DNA from: Bacteroidaceae bacterium
GTDB taxonomy: Bacteria > Bacteroidota > Bacteroidia > Bacteroidales > Bacteroidaceae
Reading direction: 5' to 3'
Length of the DNA stretch: 64,000 nt
Assembly (NCBI GenBank): GCA_017465905.1
Contig: JAFTVE010000013.1
Span: 62,001 to 126,000 of the forward strand
A program made the translations under genes and the position numbers. Below the pieces are notes generated by a model that was given only the letters and a program-made list of their open reading frames with translations, searched no databases and was not told the DNA's origin. This document shows, in pieces, positions 56,056-64,000 of this stretch (within the stretch, counting starts at the first letter, position 1; each line of letters begins with the position of its first letter).

Positions 56056-56844
56056 CACCTTATAATGCTTGGCCAGAAAGCGGAACACTGGATTGGTAAT
56101 CCAATTTGGGAGACATTTTCTGAAGGTGCGTACCAGACGCTTCCGCATAATCATCGAACGGCGTTCACGGGCTATGTCTACTCCGCGTGACTCTATGATA
56201 TCATAGAGTTCGTTTGCCGAATCAATATAATGATTATAGGTAGTGCCCCCAGTCATCTCCACACGTGCTACCAATAAGTCTATGTATACAAACTTGTAGC
56301 CATCAAGATACAGCGAAGAGAGTTGCTCAAAGTCTGCTGCATATCGATACTTCAGGTTGAATGGATGTGAACGCAATAATGAAAGTTTCACAAAGGTCGC
56401 TTGATGGGATATCGCCATCTTGTGGTTGATGTAGGCAACCTTTGGTCTTACCTCATATATGCCATATTCCAACACCTGTTCACTATTCCCATAAACGACA
56501 TCTGCATCAGGATGTTCTTCGATGAAATGGGCTATTTTCTCTACAACCCTATTGTTGGCAAACACATCATCGGCATTCATGAAAAGGAGGTAGTCACCTG
56601 TTGCGGCAGCTATACCCTTATTCATACCATCATATAGCCCTTTGTCCTTTTCGCTTACAAAATAGGCAATCCGGTCGCTATATTGCTCTATAATTTGTTG
56701 CGTACCATCAGTACTGCCTCCATCAATAATCAGGTACTCGACATTCGGATACGTCTGTCCTATCACAGATTGTATAGTTTTCTCTATGCAGTCGTGTGTG
56801 TTATATGACACTGTAACAATAGAAATCTTAGGACATTCCATCAT
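56050..56844 (-). CDS. Glycosyltransferase family 2
   Basis: The 264 residues open with ISIVTVSYNTHDCIEKTIQSVIGQTYPNVEYLIIDGGSTDGT (about 7-48) and have the MNADD metal-binding DXD-type motif (about 90-94) in LLFMNADDVFA. It is a GT-A enzyme of unknown donor. Met at 56841 is an equally good start. It alone in this cluster reads leftward, and has its own -7 box TACATTTG (56876-56883), back-to-back with the next GT2 gene. Confidence 0.85.
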   Translation of the reverse strand: MMECPKISIVTVSYNTHDCIEKTIQSVIGQTYPNVEYLIIDGGSTDGTQQIIEQYSDRIAYFVSEKDKGLYDGMNKGIAAATGDYLLFMNADDVFANNRVVEKIAHFIEEHPDADVVYGNSEQVLEYGIYEVRPKVAYINHKMAISHQATFVKLSLLRSHPFNLKYRYAADFEQLSSLYLDGYKFVYIDLLVARVEMTGGTTYNHYIDSANELYDIIESRGVDIARERRSMIMRKRLVRTFRKCLPNWITNPVFRFLAKHYKVL

Positions 56845-56875
56845 TTATTCAATACAAATGCAGGTTATCGTTGTG

Positions 56876-56912
56876 CAAATGTACACATTTTGCTATTATT
56901 TTACTACTTTTG
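56876..56912. promoter_or_regulatory. Divergent -7 boxes for the two GT2 genes
   Basis: Minus strand TACATTTG (56876-56883) faces the leftward GT2 gene; plus strand TACTTTTG (56905-56912) faces the rightward one. No convincing -33 boxes are visible for either. Confidence 0.5.
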
Positions 56913-56934
56913 TAACGGAATAATATGCTTTTAT

Positions 56935-57939
56935 ATGCCACACGTTTCTATCATTATCCCCATCTACAATGCAGGCCCCTATATCGAAGCCTGTATGGCT
57001 TCGCTCGTGGCACAAACCTTAGACAATATCGAGGTGCTGCTTGTCGATGATCATGGGCGCGATGATAGCATGGAGCGTGCGCGGAGATTTGTTGAGGCTC
57101 ATCCGAGCGGCAAGACCTTCCGCTTCCTTGCCACACCGCATAATATGGGGCCTGGCCCGGCACGTAATGTGGGCATTGAGGCTGCTCAGGGTGAGTACGT
57201 GGCTTTCATTGATAGTGATGATGTGGTGGAGCCCGACTTTTGCGAGCAACTGTATCAGGCAGCCAAGCAGTGTGATGCCGACCTCGCCTATTGCCAGGCA
57301 CAGTTGGTAAAGGGTGCTGAGACTCTGCCGATGAATAATCCCGTGATTGAAAGTGGTGCGTTTAGCGGAAAGAAGCGCTGTTTCTTCCTCACCCATTACA
57401 CCACGCTCTTCGTTTCCTTCCTTTATCGCCGCTCGCTACTCAATGAATACGGCATCCGTTTTCCCTCTACGCGCAGTGCCGAGGACAGCTATTTCCTTAC
57501 CTGTTCGCTACTGGCCGCAAAGCGTATCGCTTGTGTCGATAAGCCGCTGTACCACTATCTTGTGCACGATGAGTCACTTTCCGAAGTGCGTAATCCCAAA
57601 CGCTATCAAGACAAGATACAGTCCTTCGACCTCCTTATGAAGTTTGCCCGTGAGAAGGGGCTCTACGAACCCGATAAGGCAGAGCTCGATTACATCTACC
57701 TCAAGAAAGCCTATCTGCTGGGCATCTTCACCTATATATATAATGAGGACTATCCGCAGACGCTTGTCTTGAGCAAGATATACAACCACCTGCTCAGCTT
57801 TGTCCCCTACTATAAGCGTAATTCTTACTACAGGAAAGACTATAAGATGCGCTTGCTGCATACCCTTATCCGCAGCTGTCCTGCATTGGCCAAGAAGCTG
57901 ATACCTCTCTATATCCGTAAAACAAAAATGAAACTGTGA
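56935..57939 (+). CDS. Glycosyltransferase family 2
   Basis: I choose the ATG at 56935 (334 residues), 22 bases after the -7 box; the upstream in-frame ATG at 56890 precedes it. The protein opens MPHVSIIIPIYNAGPYIEACMASL and has VLLVDDHGRDDS and the FIDSDDVVE metal motif. A C-terminal region with basic and aromatic residues probably contacts the membrane. It transfers a sugar to the growing glycan. Its stop overlaps the fucosyltransferase start by one base. Confidence 0.87.
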   Translation: MPHVSIIIPIYNAGPYIEACMASLVAQTLDNIEVLLVDDHGRDDSMERARRFVEAHPSGKTFRFLATPHNMGPGPARNVGIEAAQGEYVAFIDSDDVVEPDFCEQLYQAAKQCDADLAYCQAQLVKGAETLPMNNPVIESGAFSGKKRCFFLTHYTTLFVSFLYRRSLLNEYGIRFPSTRSAEDSYFLTCSLLAAKRIACVDKPLYHYLVHDESLSEVRNPKRYQDKIQSFDLLMKFAREKGLYEPDKAELDYIYLKKAYLLGIFTYIYNEDYPQTLVLSKIYNHLLSFVPYYKRNSYYRKDYKMRLLHTLIRSCPALAKKLIPLYIRKTKMKL

Positions 57940-58961
57940 TGAAGCCACATATACGCATACGCTTTGTTGACTTTTGGGACGATTTCGTCCCTGAGAAGAG
58001 CCTTTTCTATCAGTTGCTGAGTGAGAAGTATGAGATTGAACTGTCTGAAACGCCCGATTATCTCTTTTGCTCCGTTTTTGGTGATGAGCATTTGCGATAC
58101 GACTGTGTGAAGATATTCTACACGGGCGAGAATCAGTGCCCCGACTTCAACCTCTACGACTACGCCATCGGGTTCGAGCGTATGACTCTTGGCGACCGCT
58201 ATTTCCGCCTGCCCATATATTACCTCTATGCCAATGACTTTGCTGCCATGCAGGCGAAGCACAAGATTGAAAACCTCGATGGGAAGGACGATTTCTGCAG
58301 TTTCGTCTATTCCAACAACAATGCTTCGCCCCATCGTGAGCAGTTCCTCAACAAGCTCAATGAGTATAAGACCGTGTCATCGGGCGGGCGCTATCGCAAC
58401 AATGTGGGTGGTCCTGTTGCAGACAAACTACAGTTCCAGCTTACCCACAAGTTTAGCATCGCTTTTGAGAACAGCAACTATCCCGGCTATTGCACCGAGA
58501 AACTAGTGCAGGCATTTGCGGCCCGCACCATCCCCATCTATTGGGGCGATGAGCAGGTAGCTGAATCATTCAATGAGGGTGCTTTCATCAACTGCCACCG
58601 TTACTCCTCTTGGGACGAGGTTGTCGAGGAAGTCAAGCGAATTGATCAGGATGATACGCTATGCCTGCAGATGTTGCAGACCCCTGCTCTGCGGCATCCC
58701 GAAGAGGATGACCGTGAAGCCACACTGCAACGCCTTACCGATTTCTTTTGCCACATTATGGACCAGCCACTTGATACGGCCACCCGCTATAACCGCTATT
58801 ATTGGGGCAAGCGCTACAATGACCGCATGAGGCAATATGCCAAGGCTTATAGATATTCTTTGCGTGGCATGGCCGATTATCTCTACAAGAAGTATTTCTG
58901 GAAATCTCGTCGCAAAGGCTTCCTATGGAAGATTGACCGTTGGATAAAGCGAAAAGCGTAA
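57939..58961 (+). CDS. GT10 family fucosyltransferase
   Basis: Using the ATG at 57939 (340 residues), the protein contains the GT10 signature FSIAFENSNYPGYCTEKLVQAF followed by TIPIYWG (172-203). It resembles alpha-1,3-fucosyltransferases of Helicobacter and Bacteroides, which add GDP-fucose to GlcNAc. The C-terminus is strongly basic (KSRRKGFLWKIDRWIKRKA), suiting membrane association. It ends the rightward half of the glycan cluster. Confidence 0.88.
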   Translation: MKPHIRIRFVDFWDDFVPEKSLFYQLLSEKYEIELSETPDYLFCSVFGDEHLRYDCVKIFYTGENQCPDFNLYDYAIGFERMTLGDRYFRLPIYYLYANDFAAMQAKHKIENLDGKDDFCSFVYSNNNASPHREQFLNKLNEYKTVSSGGRYRNNVGGPVADKLQFQLTHKFSIAFENSNYPGYCTEKLVQAFAARTIPIYWGDEQVAESFNEGAFINCHRYSSWDEVVEEVKRIDQDDTLCLQMLQTPALRHPEEDDREATLQRLTDFFCHIMDQPLDTATRYNRYYWGKRYNDRMRQYAKAYRYSLRGMADYLYKKYFWKSRRKGFLWKIDRWIKRKA

Positions 58962-58968
58962 TACACAA

Positions 58969-58996
58969 CAGAGGCACCACATTTGTGGCGCCTCTG
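58969..58996. terminator. Hairpin terminator at the end of the glycan cluster
   Basis: cagaggcaccaca (58969-58981) pairs with tgtggcgcctctg (58984-58996; the t at the loop edge) with one mismatch. It lies between the converging fucosyltransferase and PepSY-like genes. No long T-run is seen. Confidence 0.65.
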
Positions 58997-59025
58997 TGCT
59001 ATAGATAATCTTTATTGGTGTCGTA

Positions 59026-59460
59026 TCAATCGATATCAACAAGCTGCATCTTCTTGTTGAATGTAAGTTCTACGCGGTTGTTTAGCTTTACGTCATACTC
59101 GCGGTGGTCACGCTCGATCTTAATGGCTTTTGCATCGGGATAATGTGCCTTGATAGTGGACTCGATTGCTGAGGGGACGATACCGATGGGTAGGGCAGTG
59201 CTTACACAATCTACCTCTGTCCAATTACCTTTGCGGTCAAATTCAACTTTGCATCCGTTTGTGAAGATAACATCGTAGCTGAGTTCCATTACATCAATCT
59301 CCTTGCGGGCCAGTGAAATCTTGGCGTCGGCAAAGTAGGTAGTCAGGAATGTCTGTGCCTTTTGGGGCAGTTGGTCGCGTGTGATAGGCTGATAGTTGTC
59401 AGCACTTACGTTAGCTACTAAGGTAAATACACATGCTAAGAAAAGAATCATTTTTTTCAT
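59026..59460 (-). CDS. Periplasmic PepSY-like (DUF2874) protein
   Basis: The 144 residues have a signal peptide (1-20) and two PepSY-like repeats: QLPQKAQTFLTTYFADAKISLARKE with FDRKGNW, and PSAIESTIKAHYPDAKAIKIERDHREYDVKLNN. The fold is related to beta-lactamase-inhibitor-like proteins; the molecular role is unknown. Proteins of this family are often encoded next to two-component systems in Bacteroidales, as here. Confidence 0.85.
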   Translation of the reverse strand: MKKMILFLACVFTLVANVSADNYQPITRDQLPQKAQTFLTTYFADAKISLARKEIDVMELSYDVIFTNGCKVEFDRKGNWTEVDCVSTALPIGIVPSAIESTIKAHYPDAKAIKIERDHREYDVKLNNRVELTFNKKMQLVDID

Positions 59461-59558
59461 AATAGTACTGTTTTTTGTTAGTTTAATATCTGTTTTATCA
59501 TTTTCTCACTGCAAAGTTCTTGCGCAATTCTGAAAAGATTTTGAAAAAATGACTTTTT

Positions 59559-59593
59559 GCGAACTTTTTTGAATTTTTTTTTTTTCAGTTCGC
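59559..59593. terminator. Hairpin with poly-T loop after the histidine-kinase gene
   Basis: gcgaact (59559-59565) pairs with agttcgc (59587-59593) around a loop containing a 12-base T run. It may terminate the kinase transcript. The homopolymer could be prone to length change. Confidence 0.4.
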
Positions 59594-59617
59594 TCTTTCA
59601 TTTCAGAGCTATTTCTC

Positions 59618-60889
59618 CTAACAAAAAACAGAGAATAGATGTTTGTCACCTTCGAAGGAATAGGTAATATTGAGGTGGCTTGCCTCACATATAGCTTTGA
59701 CTATAGAGAGGCCTAGGCCATTGGAGTGTTTCTTTCCATGATGAGCTTTGTAGAAGCGGTCAAACAGTTTCTCCTTGTCCAGAGGCTGATTATCGCCGGT
59801 GTTAGCTACGCATAGGGCTCCCTCCTTTATATAAATGTCTATCGAGCCTTCTGGGCAGTTGTGCAGATAGGCATTCCGCATCAGGTTGCTTATGAGCGAG
59901 GTTATCAGCTCTTCATTGGCATTAAGCGTCCATTGTCCCTTCTCGTAAAGATTTACATAGATACCTTTGGCCTCATATACCTCAGCCAGCATCTCTATCT
60001 GTCGGTGCAATTTTGCATTCACGTCTACCTCTGTGCTCTCGATGAACTGATTGTTTTCAATCTTTGATAGAAACAGCAAGGTCTTGTTCAGGCGAATAAG
60101 CTCGGCCATGGTCTGTTGCATCTTGCCGAGCTCTATCATTTGTTGCTCGGTGAGTGCGTCGTCCTCCATCATCATCTCTATGCGGTTCTGGCAGATGGCA
60201 AGTGGTGTCTGTAGCTCGTGGGCAGCATCACCTATGAAGCGGCGCTCGCGTTCGTATGCTCTCTCCACACGGTCTATGCAATCCTCTACTGAAGCGTTAA
60301 GGCGTTGAAACTCTGTTACGTTAGTATCATTGTTGAGTGGTTGACGTTTGCCGATGGCGTAGTTGTCAAGATGGTCGAGTACACGATAGAGCGGTTGCAT
60401 ATGTTTAAAGAATGCCCATGCAAAGGTGGCTATGATGGCCACCAGCATCAGAACAAGCAGGATGAGGGTAGCTATAAGAATGGTGCTGATGACCTCGTTG
60501 CGCTCATACACAGGAGTCATCACTGTGAGCTTCCAATGACTGCCGTCATTGTGTTCAAATATGGTGTGCATTACACGTGCTGGTTCTTCTTCACGTCGTG
60601 AATCAATGTATACATTCTTGAACTCATACTCCACTCGCTTGCCCATAGATAGCTCTGTTGATGACAATGGGCGGATGTAATAGGTGTTGTTGGAGCCATC
60701 GGTGCTGTCAGGGAGCGTCTCACCAGCCAGCCATTGGCGTATAATCTGCTCTGAGTATACCTCCAGCTGGTCGTCCACCTCGTCAATGAGTTCGTCGCTG
60801 AGGATAAAGTAGAATACGGTAGCCCATATAGTAAATATGAGAGCTAATGGTGCTATCAGACTGCGTATGGCATGTGTCGTGAGTTTCAT
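59618..60889 (-). CDS. Sensor histidine kinase
   Basis: The 423-residue kinase has TM1 (10-30), a periplasmic sensor region (about 31-132), TM2 (133-161), a HAMP-like linker, and HisKA with RRFIGDAAHELQTPLA (phosphorylated His224). The HATPase_c domain contains NLMRNAYLHN (N box) and NGLGLSIVKAI (G2). It is the partner of the OmpR-type regulator just upstream. The periplasmic domain is short and has no named fold I recognise. Confidence 0.92.
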   Translation of the reverse strand: MKLTTHAIRSLIAPLALIFTIWATVFYFILSDELIDEVDDQLEVYSEQIIRQWLAGETLPDSTDGSNNTYYIRPLSSTELSMGKRVEYEFKNVYIDSRREEEPARVMHTIFEHNDGSHWKLTVMTPVYERNEVISTILIATLILLVLMLVAIIATFAWAFFKHMQPLYRVLDHLDNYAIGKRQPLNNDTNVTEFQRLNASVEDCIDRVERAYERERRFIGDAAHELQTPLAICQNRIEMMMEDDALTEQQMIELGKMQQTMAELIRLNKTLLFLSKIENNQFIESTEVDVNAKLHRQIEMLAEVYEAKGIYVNLYEKGQWTLNANEELITSLISNLMRNAYLHNCPEGSIDIYIKEGALCVANTGDNQPLDKEKLFDRFYKAHHGKKHSNGLGLSIVKAICEASHLNITYSFEGDKHLFSVFC

Positions 60890-60985
60890 GTTTCTTTGGT
60901 TACAGGTTACAGTTTATGGCTTAGCGGTGAGTGGTTAATGGTGAGCATCTATCCGGATGGCCCCTTAATCCATGACACTTAACCT

Positions 60986-61663
60986 TTAATTCATGACCAA
61001 CTTATACCCCATTCCATATACGGCTACTATCTCTATGTTGGTGTTCAATGTGGTGAGGCGTTTGCGCAGGTTCTTGATTTGGGCATATACGAAATCATAG
61101 TTGTCAACATCGTCGAAATGGTCTCCCCAAATGGCCTCGGCCAACATGCTTTTGCTCACAATGCGGTTGGGGCGCTGCAAGAAGTAGAGCAGCAAGTCGA
61201 ATTCCTTGCGTGTGAGGTCTACCTTGGTGTCGTCTACCCACACATCAAAGCTGTGGGGATTGGCCTTTACATTGCCGTAGCCAATGAGTTGCTCACCTCC
61301 ATGATTGCTGCGGCGGAGTACGCTCTTGATGCGCGAGAGCAGTTCGGCTAGGTGGAATGGCTTGGGCAGATAGTCATCGGCTCCGAGATCGAGTCCCTCC
61401 ACCTTGTCCTCAATGGTGTCACGTGCCGAGATGATGATGAGGCTGCCTGTCTTCTTCATCTCCTTGAGCTCGCGCAGGAGGTTCAGCCCGTTGCCGTCGG
61501 GCAAGTTGATGTCGAGCAGGATGCAGTCGTAGGTGTAGTCCGATAGCTTGGTGAGTCCTGTACGGTAATCGGGTGCTACCTCTACGATGTAGCGCTCCTT
61601 CTCCAGCGTCTTGCGCAGTATCTCTTGGAAGGAGAGGTCGTCTTCGATGATGAGGATTTTCAT
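60986..61663 (-). CDS. OmpR-family response regulator
   Basis: The 225 residues comprise a receiver (acidic pocket EDD at 7-9, phospho-Asp51, GADDYLPKPF with the conserved Lys) and a C-terminal winged-helix DNA-binding domain (about 125-225, LTRKEFDLLLYFLQRPNRIVSK). It is the partner of the kinase at 59618. It follows the lytic transglycosylase by 18 bases and precedes the kinase by about 96 bases that include heptamer-like repeats (ggttaca, ggttaca, gtttatg). Confidence 0.93.
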   Translation of the reverse strand: MKILIIEDDLSFQEILRKTLEKERYIVEVAPDYRTGLTKLSDYTYDCILLDINLPDGNGLNLLRELKEMKKTGSLIIISARDTIEDKVEGLDLGADDYLPKPFHLAELLSRIKSVLRRSNHGGEQLIGYGNVKANPHSFDVWVDDTKVDLTRKEFDLLLYFLQRPNRIVSKSMLAEAIWGDHFDDVDNYDFVYAQIKNLRKRLTTLNTNIEIVAVYGMGYKLVMN

Positions 61664-61681
61664 TGAGCTGAGGATATTGGG

Positions 61682-62665
61682 TTAATCGACTACCCAAGCT
61701 GGGTTGTGGGGTTTAATCTCTTTCGGGTCGTAGTGCAATGCCTCGACATCGGGAATACGTATGTGGTATGTGCGTCCCGACTTATTGTTCATCGTATACT
61801 CACGCAACCAGGGATTCTCCTCCTTAAGCTGGGCTACGGTTACACCATGCTGGCGGGCAAATGCCGTGAGGTCATCGATTTGTTGCGTAGTAGTGATTAT
61901 CTCTTTCGGGGCTATGTAGGGATATAGCTGCGAGCGACGCAATACGAATCCATATGTTTTTGGGTTCTCCAGCACCAGTTTAGCCGTAAGTATACGGAAC
62001 ATGTAGCGCGAGGTCTCCTCGACGAGCCAGAGGTCCATCGCACGTGTGACACCCTGCTTCTCCAACCGACGTGATATCCCACTCTGCCCGGCGTTATAGC
62101 TGGCAGCAACAGTCATCCAATCACCATAGAGAGCATACGACTCCTTCAGGTATTCACAAGCAGCGCGTGTGGCTTTCTCCACATTGTAGCGTTCGTCAAT
62201 GTTGACATTCACCTCAAGACCATACTCACGTCCCGTTGCTTGCATGAACTGCCATAGACCAGCAGCTCCTGCAGGCGATTTTGCTGTGGGGCTAAGGTTG
62301 CTCTCGATGACCATCAAGTATTTGAGGTCGTCGGGCACACCACACTCCTTGAGTATGGGTTCCACGATAGGGAAATATCTGTTTGCCCGCTTTATCATGA
62401 GTAATGTCGTTTGGTGCGAGTAGGTGAAGGCTGTAATCTCGCGGTCCATACGTTCACGCAGATCAGCTCGGTTGAGGCGTATGACCTCATCGGCAAATTT
62501 CACCTCGGCGGGCACCTCAGGAACAACAGCCAATGCCGCTACTTGGGATTGTGGCAGCTCCTTGTCGGAGAGTTGCTGGTGGCTCATCAGTAAGGGAATT
62601 GATGCCCCAAATCCCATGAGCAAGGCTGCGCTCAAGGTCTTGTGTAGTATCTTTTTACCATTCAT
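61682..62665 (-). CDS. Lytic transglycosylase (SLT/MltD-like)
   Basis: The 327 residues have an N-terminal membrane/signal segment (about 8-28) and an SLT domain (about 95-240) with catalytic Glu121 in VIESNLSPTAKSPAGAAGLWQFM and SYNAGQSGISRR. The C-terminal region (about 255-310, LTAFARQHGVTVAQLKEENPWL) is LysM-like. It cleaves peptidoglycan to 1,6-anhydromuropeptides. It is the first gene in an operon with the two-component system, suggesting envelope-stress linkage. Confidence 0.9.
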   Translation of the reverse strand: MNGKKILHKTLSAALLMGFGASIPLLMSHQQLSDKELPQSQVAALAVVPEVPAEVKFADEVIRLNRADLRERMDREITAFTYSHQTTLLMIKRANRYFPIVEPILKECGVPDDLKYLMVIESNLSPTAKSPAGAAGLWQFMQATGREYGLEVNVNIDERYNVEKATRAACEYLKESYALYGDWMTVAASYNAGQSGISRRLEKQGVTRAMDLWLVEETSRYMFRILTAKLVLENPKTYGFVLRRSQLYPYIAPKEIITTTQQIDDLTAFARQHGVTVAQLKEENPWLREYTMNNKSGRTYHIRIPDVEALHYDPKEIKPHNPAWVVD

Positions 62666-62690
62666 CGTTTTTTTATTTCTTTCTATGGCG

Positions 62691-62698
62691 CAAAGTTA
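62691..62698 (-). promoter_or_regulatory. -7 box for the transglycosylase/two-component operon
   Basis: Minus strand TAACTTTG lies 25 bases upstream of the transglycosylase start. The -33 region is weak. Confidence 0.55.
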
Positions 62699-62818
62699 CG
62701 TATAAAAGAGCGAAAAATAAAGTTTGTTGATAGTTTTCACATTTATGATAGAATCATTCGAAATCTGATATGCTGCTATTTTTATGAAACAAGATGCTTT
62801 TTTTCCAACGAGAATCTA

Positions 62819-62826
62819 TATCTTTG
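62819..62826 (+). promoter_or_regulatory. -7 box for the transglutaminase-like gene
   Basis: TATCTTTG, a perfect TAnnTTTG, lies 27 bases before the ATG at 62854. A T-tract but no clean TTTG occurs about 20 bases upstream. Confidence 0.6.
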
Positions 62827-62853
62827 CAACGAATTTATAAACATACAGTACCT

Positions 62854-64000
62854 ATGAGAAAACATTATCTCCTATTGGCCTTGTGTGCAAGCACTTTACT
62901 ATTTTCATGCAACAAAGGCAATGAAGCAGAAACAGTTCAGGACAACAGTGTTGTGGAGGATGAATATGTTATTACCCGCACCTTTGCCGAACCAGACGAT
63001 GCGGTTAATCTTGACAGACCCAGCTACGACAACAACTATCGATTGCGCAAACTCTTGGAGGCTGCGGGGCCTGGCATCATCCAATCGTTGGGAACAATTA
63101 ATATCACCAACGAGCAATATGATGAAATTGCCGAGTTTGCCACAGAGTTGACCAAATCGTATACTACGCAAATGCAGAAATATAACACTCTCTTCAATTG
63201 GGTAGTTAGGAACATCAAATATGAATTCAACGACAACGACCCCTATGCCGTGTTCAAGAACCGGAAGGCTGTCTGTCAAGGTTATTCAAACCTCCTGACT
63301 GTCATGTGCTATTCGCAAGGCATACCAACTATGGTAGTCAACGGATTTCTTATCGACCCGTATTACGGCGAATTGGGACACGCATGGGTATACACCTGCC
63401 CCGACAGCGTTTGGACAGTAAGTGACCCCACCAATAATCGGACTTTCGAGATGAAGAAAACGGCAAATTATAAGCATCTATCGCCCAAGCAGGCAGACAT
63501 TGACCTCTTTATGGACGATGTCGCTATTTACAATTTCCAGGATTTCTCTCTCAACATCAAGGAGATACACACAGGCAAGAATCCCTTCACCGTACCCTAC
63601 AGCGTCAATGGGTTCGTAATCACTTCATTTAACCCTATAGCAGAACTTCCGGAAGAGATTACCGAGATTTATATCGGGCAGAATATTAATACTCTGGGGA
63701 ATGCCGACGATAACAATGTAGGCCTTGTCAGTAAAGGGATCTTTCTGCAAGCCGCATACGTAGATGAAAACAACAAGACCTTAATGGACCATAAAGGCAT
63801 CGTTTACAAACGCAATGATGGCAACCCTTTACTTTATTATATACCTGGTGCCATGACATTTGTAGAATTGCTTCCCATGGAAGTTGTCGGGAAAAACACA
63901 ATATACAGCCACATGAATGTGGAGGAGATTTATTTCCCCGAGGGTACCAAGCGAATCGAGAGCTTTGCCATCGAGAATTGCCCAAAGCTGAAACGCATCT
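62854..64000 (+). CDS. Transglutaminase-like lipoprotein with LRR_5/BspA-like repeats (partial, 3' end missing)
   Basis: Reading from the ATG at 62854, the frame stays open to the window end (382 codons). A lipoprotein signal ends LLFSC (Cys19), followed by acidic residues. The transglutaminase-like core has KAVCQGYSNLLTVM (catalytic Cys), LGHAWVYT (His) and VSDPTNN (Asp). Beyond about residue 235 the sequence becomes beta-rich, and its end (EEIYFPEGTKRIESFAIENCPKLKRI) matches the start of an LRR_5/BspA-like repeat. It may be a surface peptidase or cross-linking enzyme with a binding repeat domain. The stop codon lies outside the window. Confidence 0.8.
   Translation, partial: MRKHYLLLALCASTLLFSCNKGNEAETVQDNSVVEDEYVITRTFAEPDDAVNLDRPSYDNNYRLRKLLEAAGPGIIQSLGTINITNEQYDEIAEFATELTKSYTTQMQKYNTLFNWVVRNIKYEFNDNDPYAVFKNRKAVCQGYSNLLTVMCYSQGIPTMVVNGFLIDPYYGELGHAWVYTCPDSVWTVSDPTNNRTFEMKKTANYKHLSPKQADIDLFMDDVAIYNFQDFSLNIKEIHTGKNPFTVPYSVNGFVITSFNPIAELPEEITEIYIGQNINTLGNADDNNVGLVSKGIFLQAAYVDENNKTLMDHKGIVYKRNDGNPLLYYIPGAMTFVELLPMEVVGKNTIYSHMNVEEIYFPEGTKRIESFAIENCPKLKRI

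Overview
The window comes from a member of the Bacteroidales, most likely Prevotellaceae. Many genes carry Bacteroidetes-type promoters (TTTG or TTG, about 19-22 bases, then TAnnTTTG) and there is little Shine-Dalgarno signal. Other hallmarks are TonB-linked beta-barrels with a carboxypeptidase-like N-terminal domain, lipoproteins with acidic residues after the lipid cysteine, a C-terminal sorting-tail-like sequence on a surface protein, and thiamine gene fusions. No rRNA, tRNA, CRISPR array, phage or transposase gene was recognised. The last gene runs off the right edge.

Layout. 1-9.8 kb: a small membrane protein, a double alpha/beta hydrolase, an rRNA/tRNA methyltransferase, a tripartite RND efflux operon (adaptor, pump, TolC) and nadC. 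9.9-21 kb: rlmH, then an AT-richer surface block (collagen-like lipoprotein, OmpA-family protein, ten-repeat surface protein, beta-barrel), then miaA and a lipid-kinase homologue. 21-32.6 kb: comM-like ATPase, thioredoxin-like lipoprotein, typA, a TonB-type receptor, aroQ, a methyltransferase, rbfA, a LolC/E-type permease, a HIT protein and greA. 33-38 kb: a second TonB-type barrel and a TPR/transmembrane/HTH regulator. The promoters of both carry the same 11-bp direct-repeat array, and between the genes lies a dense patch of palindromes and inverted repeats. 38-41.4 kb: thiamine salvage genes, both fusions (ThiE-ThiD and ThiM-TenA), behind a TPP riboswitch. 41.4-47 kb: an epimerase, rnr and metG. 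47-59 kb: a surface-glycan cluster (cytidylyltransferase-aminotransferase fusion, ornithine-cyclodeaminase-like protein, flippase, LicD, nonulosonate-type trio, candidate sialyltransferase-like enzyme, O-acetyltransferase, two GT2 enzymes and a GT10 fucosyltransferase). 59-64 kb: a PepSY-like protein, a two-component system, a lytic transglycosylase and a transglutaminase-like lipoprotein.

How it works together. The glycan cluster appears to make two activated decorations. One is a CMP/CDP-linked amino-phospho(no) group placed by LicD; the other is a nonulosonic-acid-like sugar. Fucose and acetyl groups would be added as well. The thiamine block recycles thiazole and pyrimidine precursors under TPP control. 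The most novel-looking material is regulatory: the paired 11-bp arrays at 36 and 38 kb, the 22-bp-periodic AGTACT dyad array between them, a repeated ~70-bp element that carries a complete promoter in front of typA, thiM-tenA and metG, and heptanucleotide spacer tracts that lie between genes and, in two cases, in frame inside genes.
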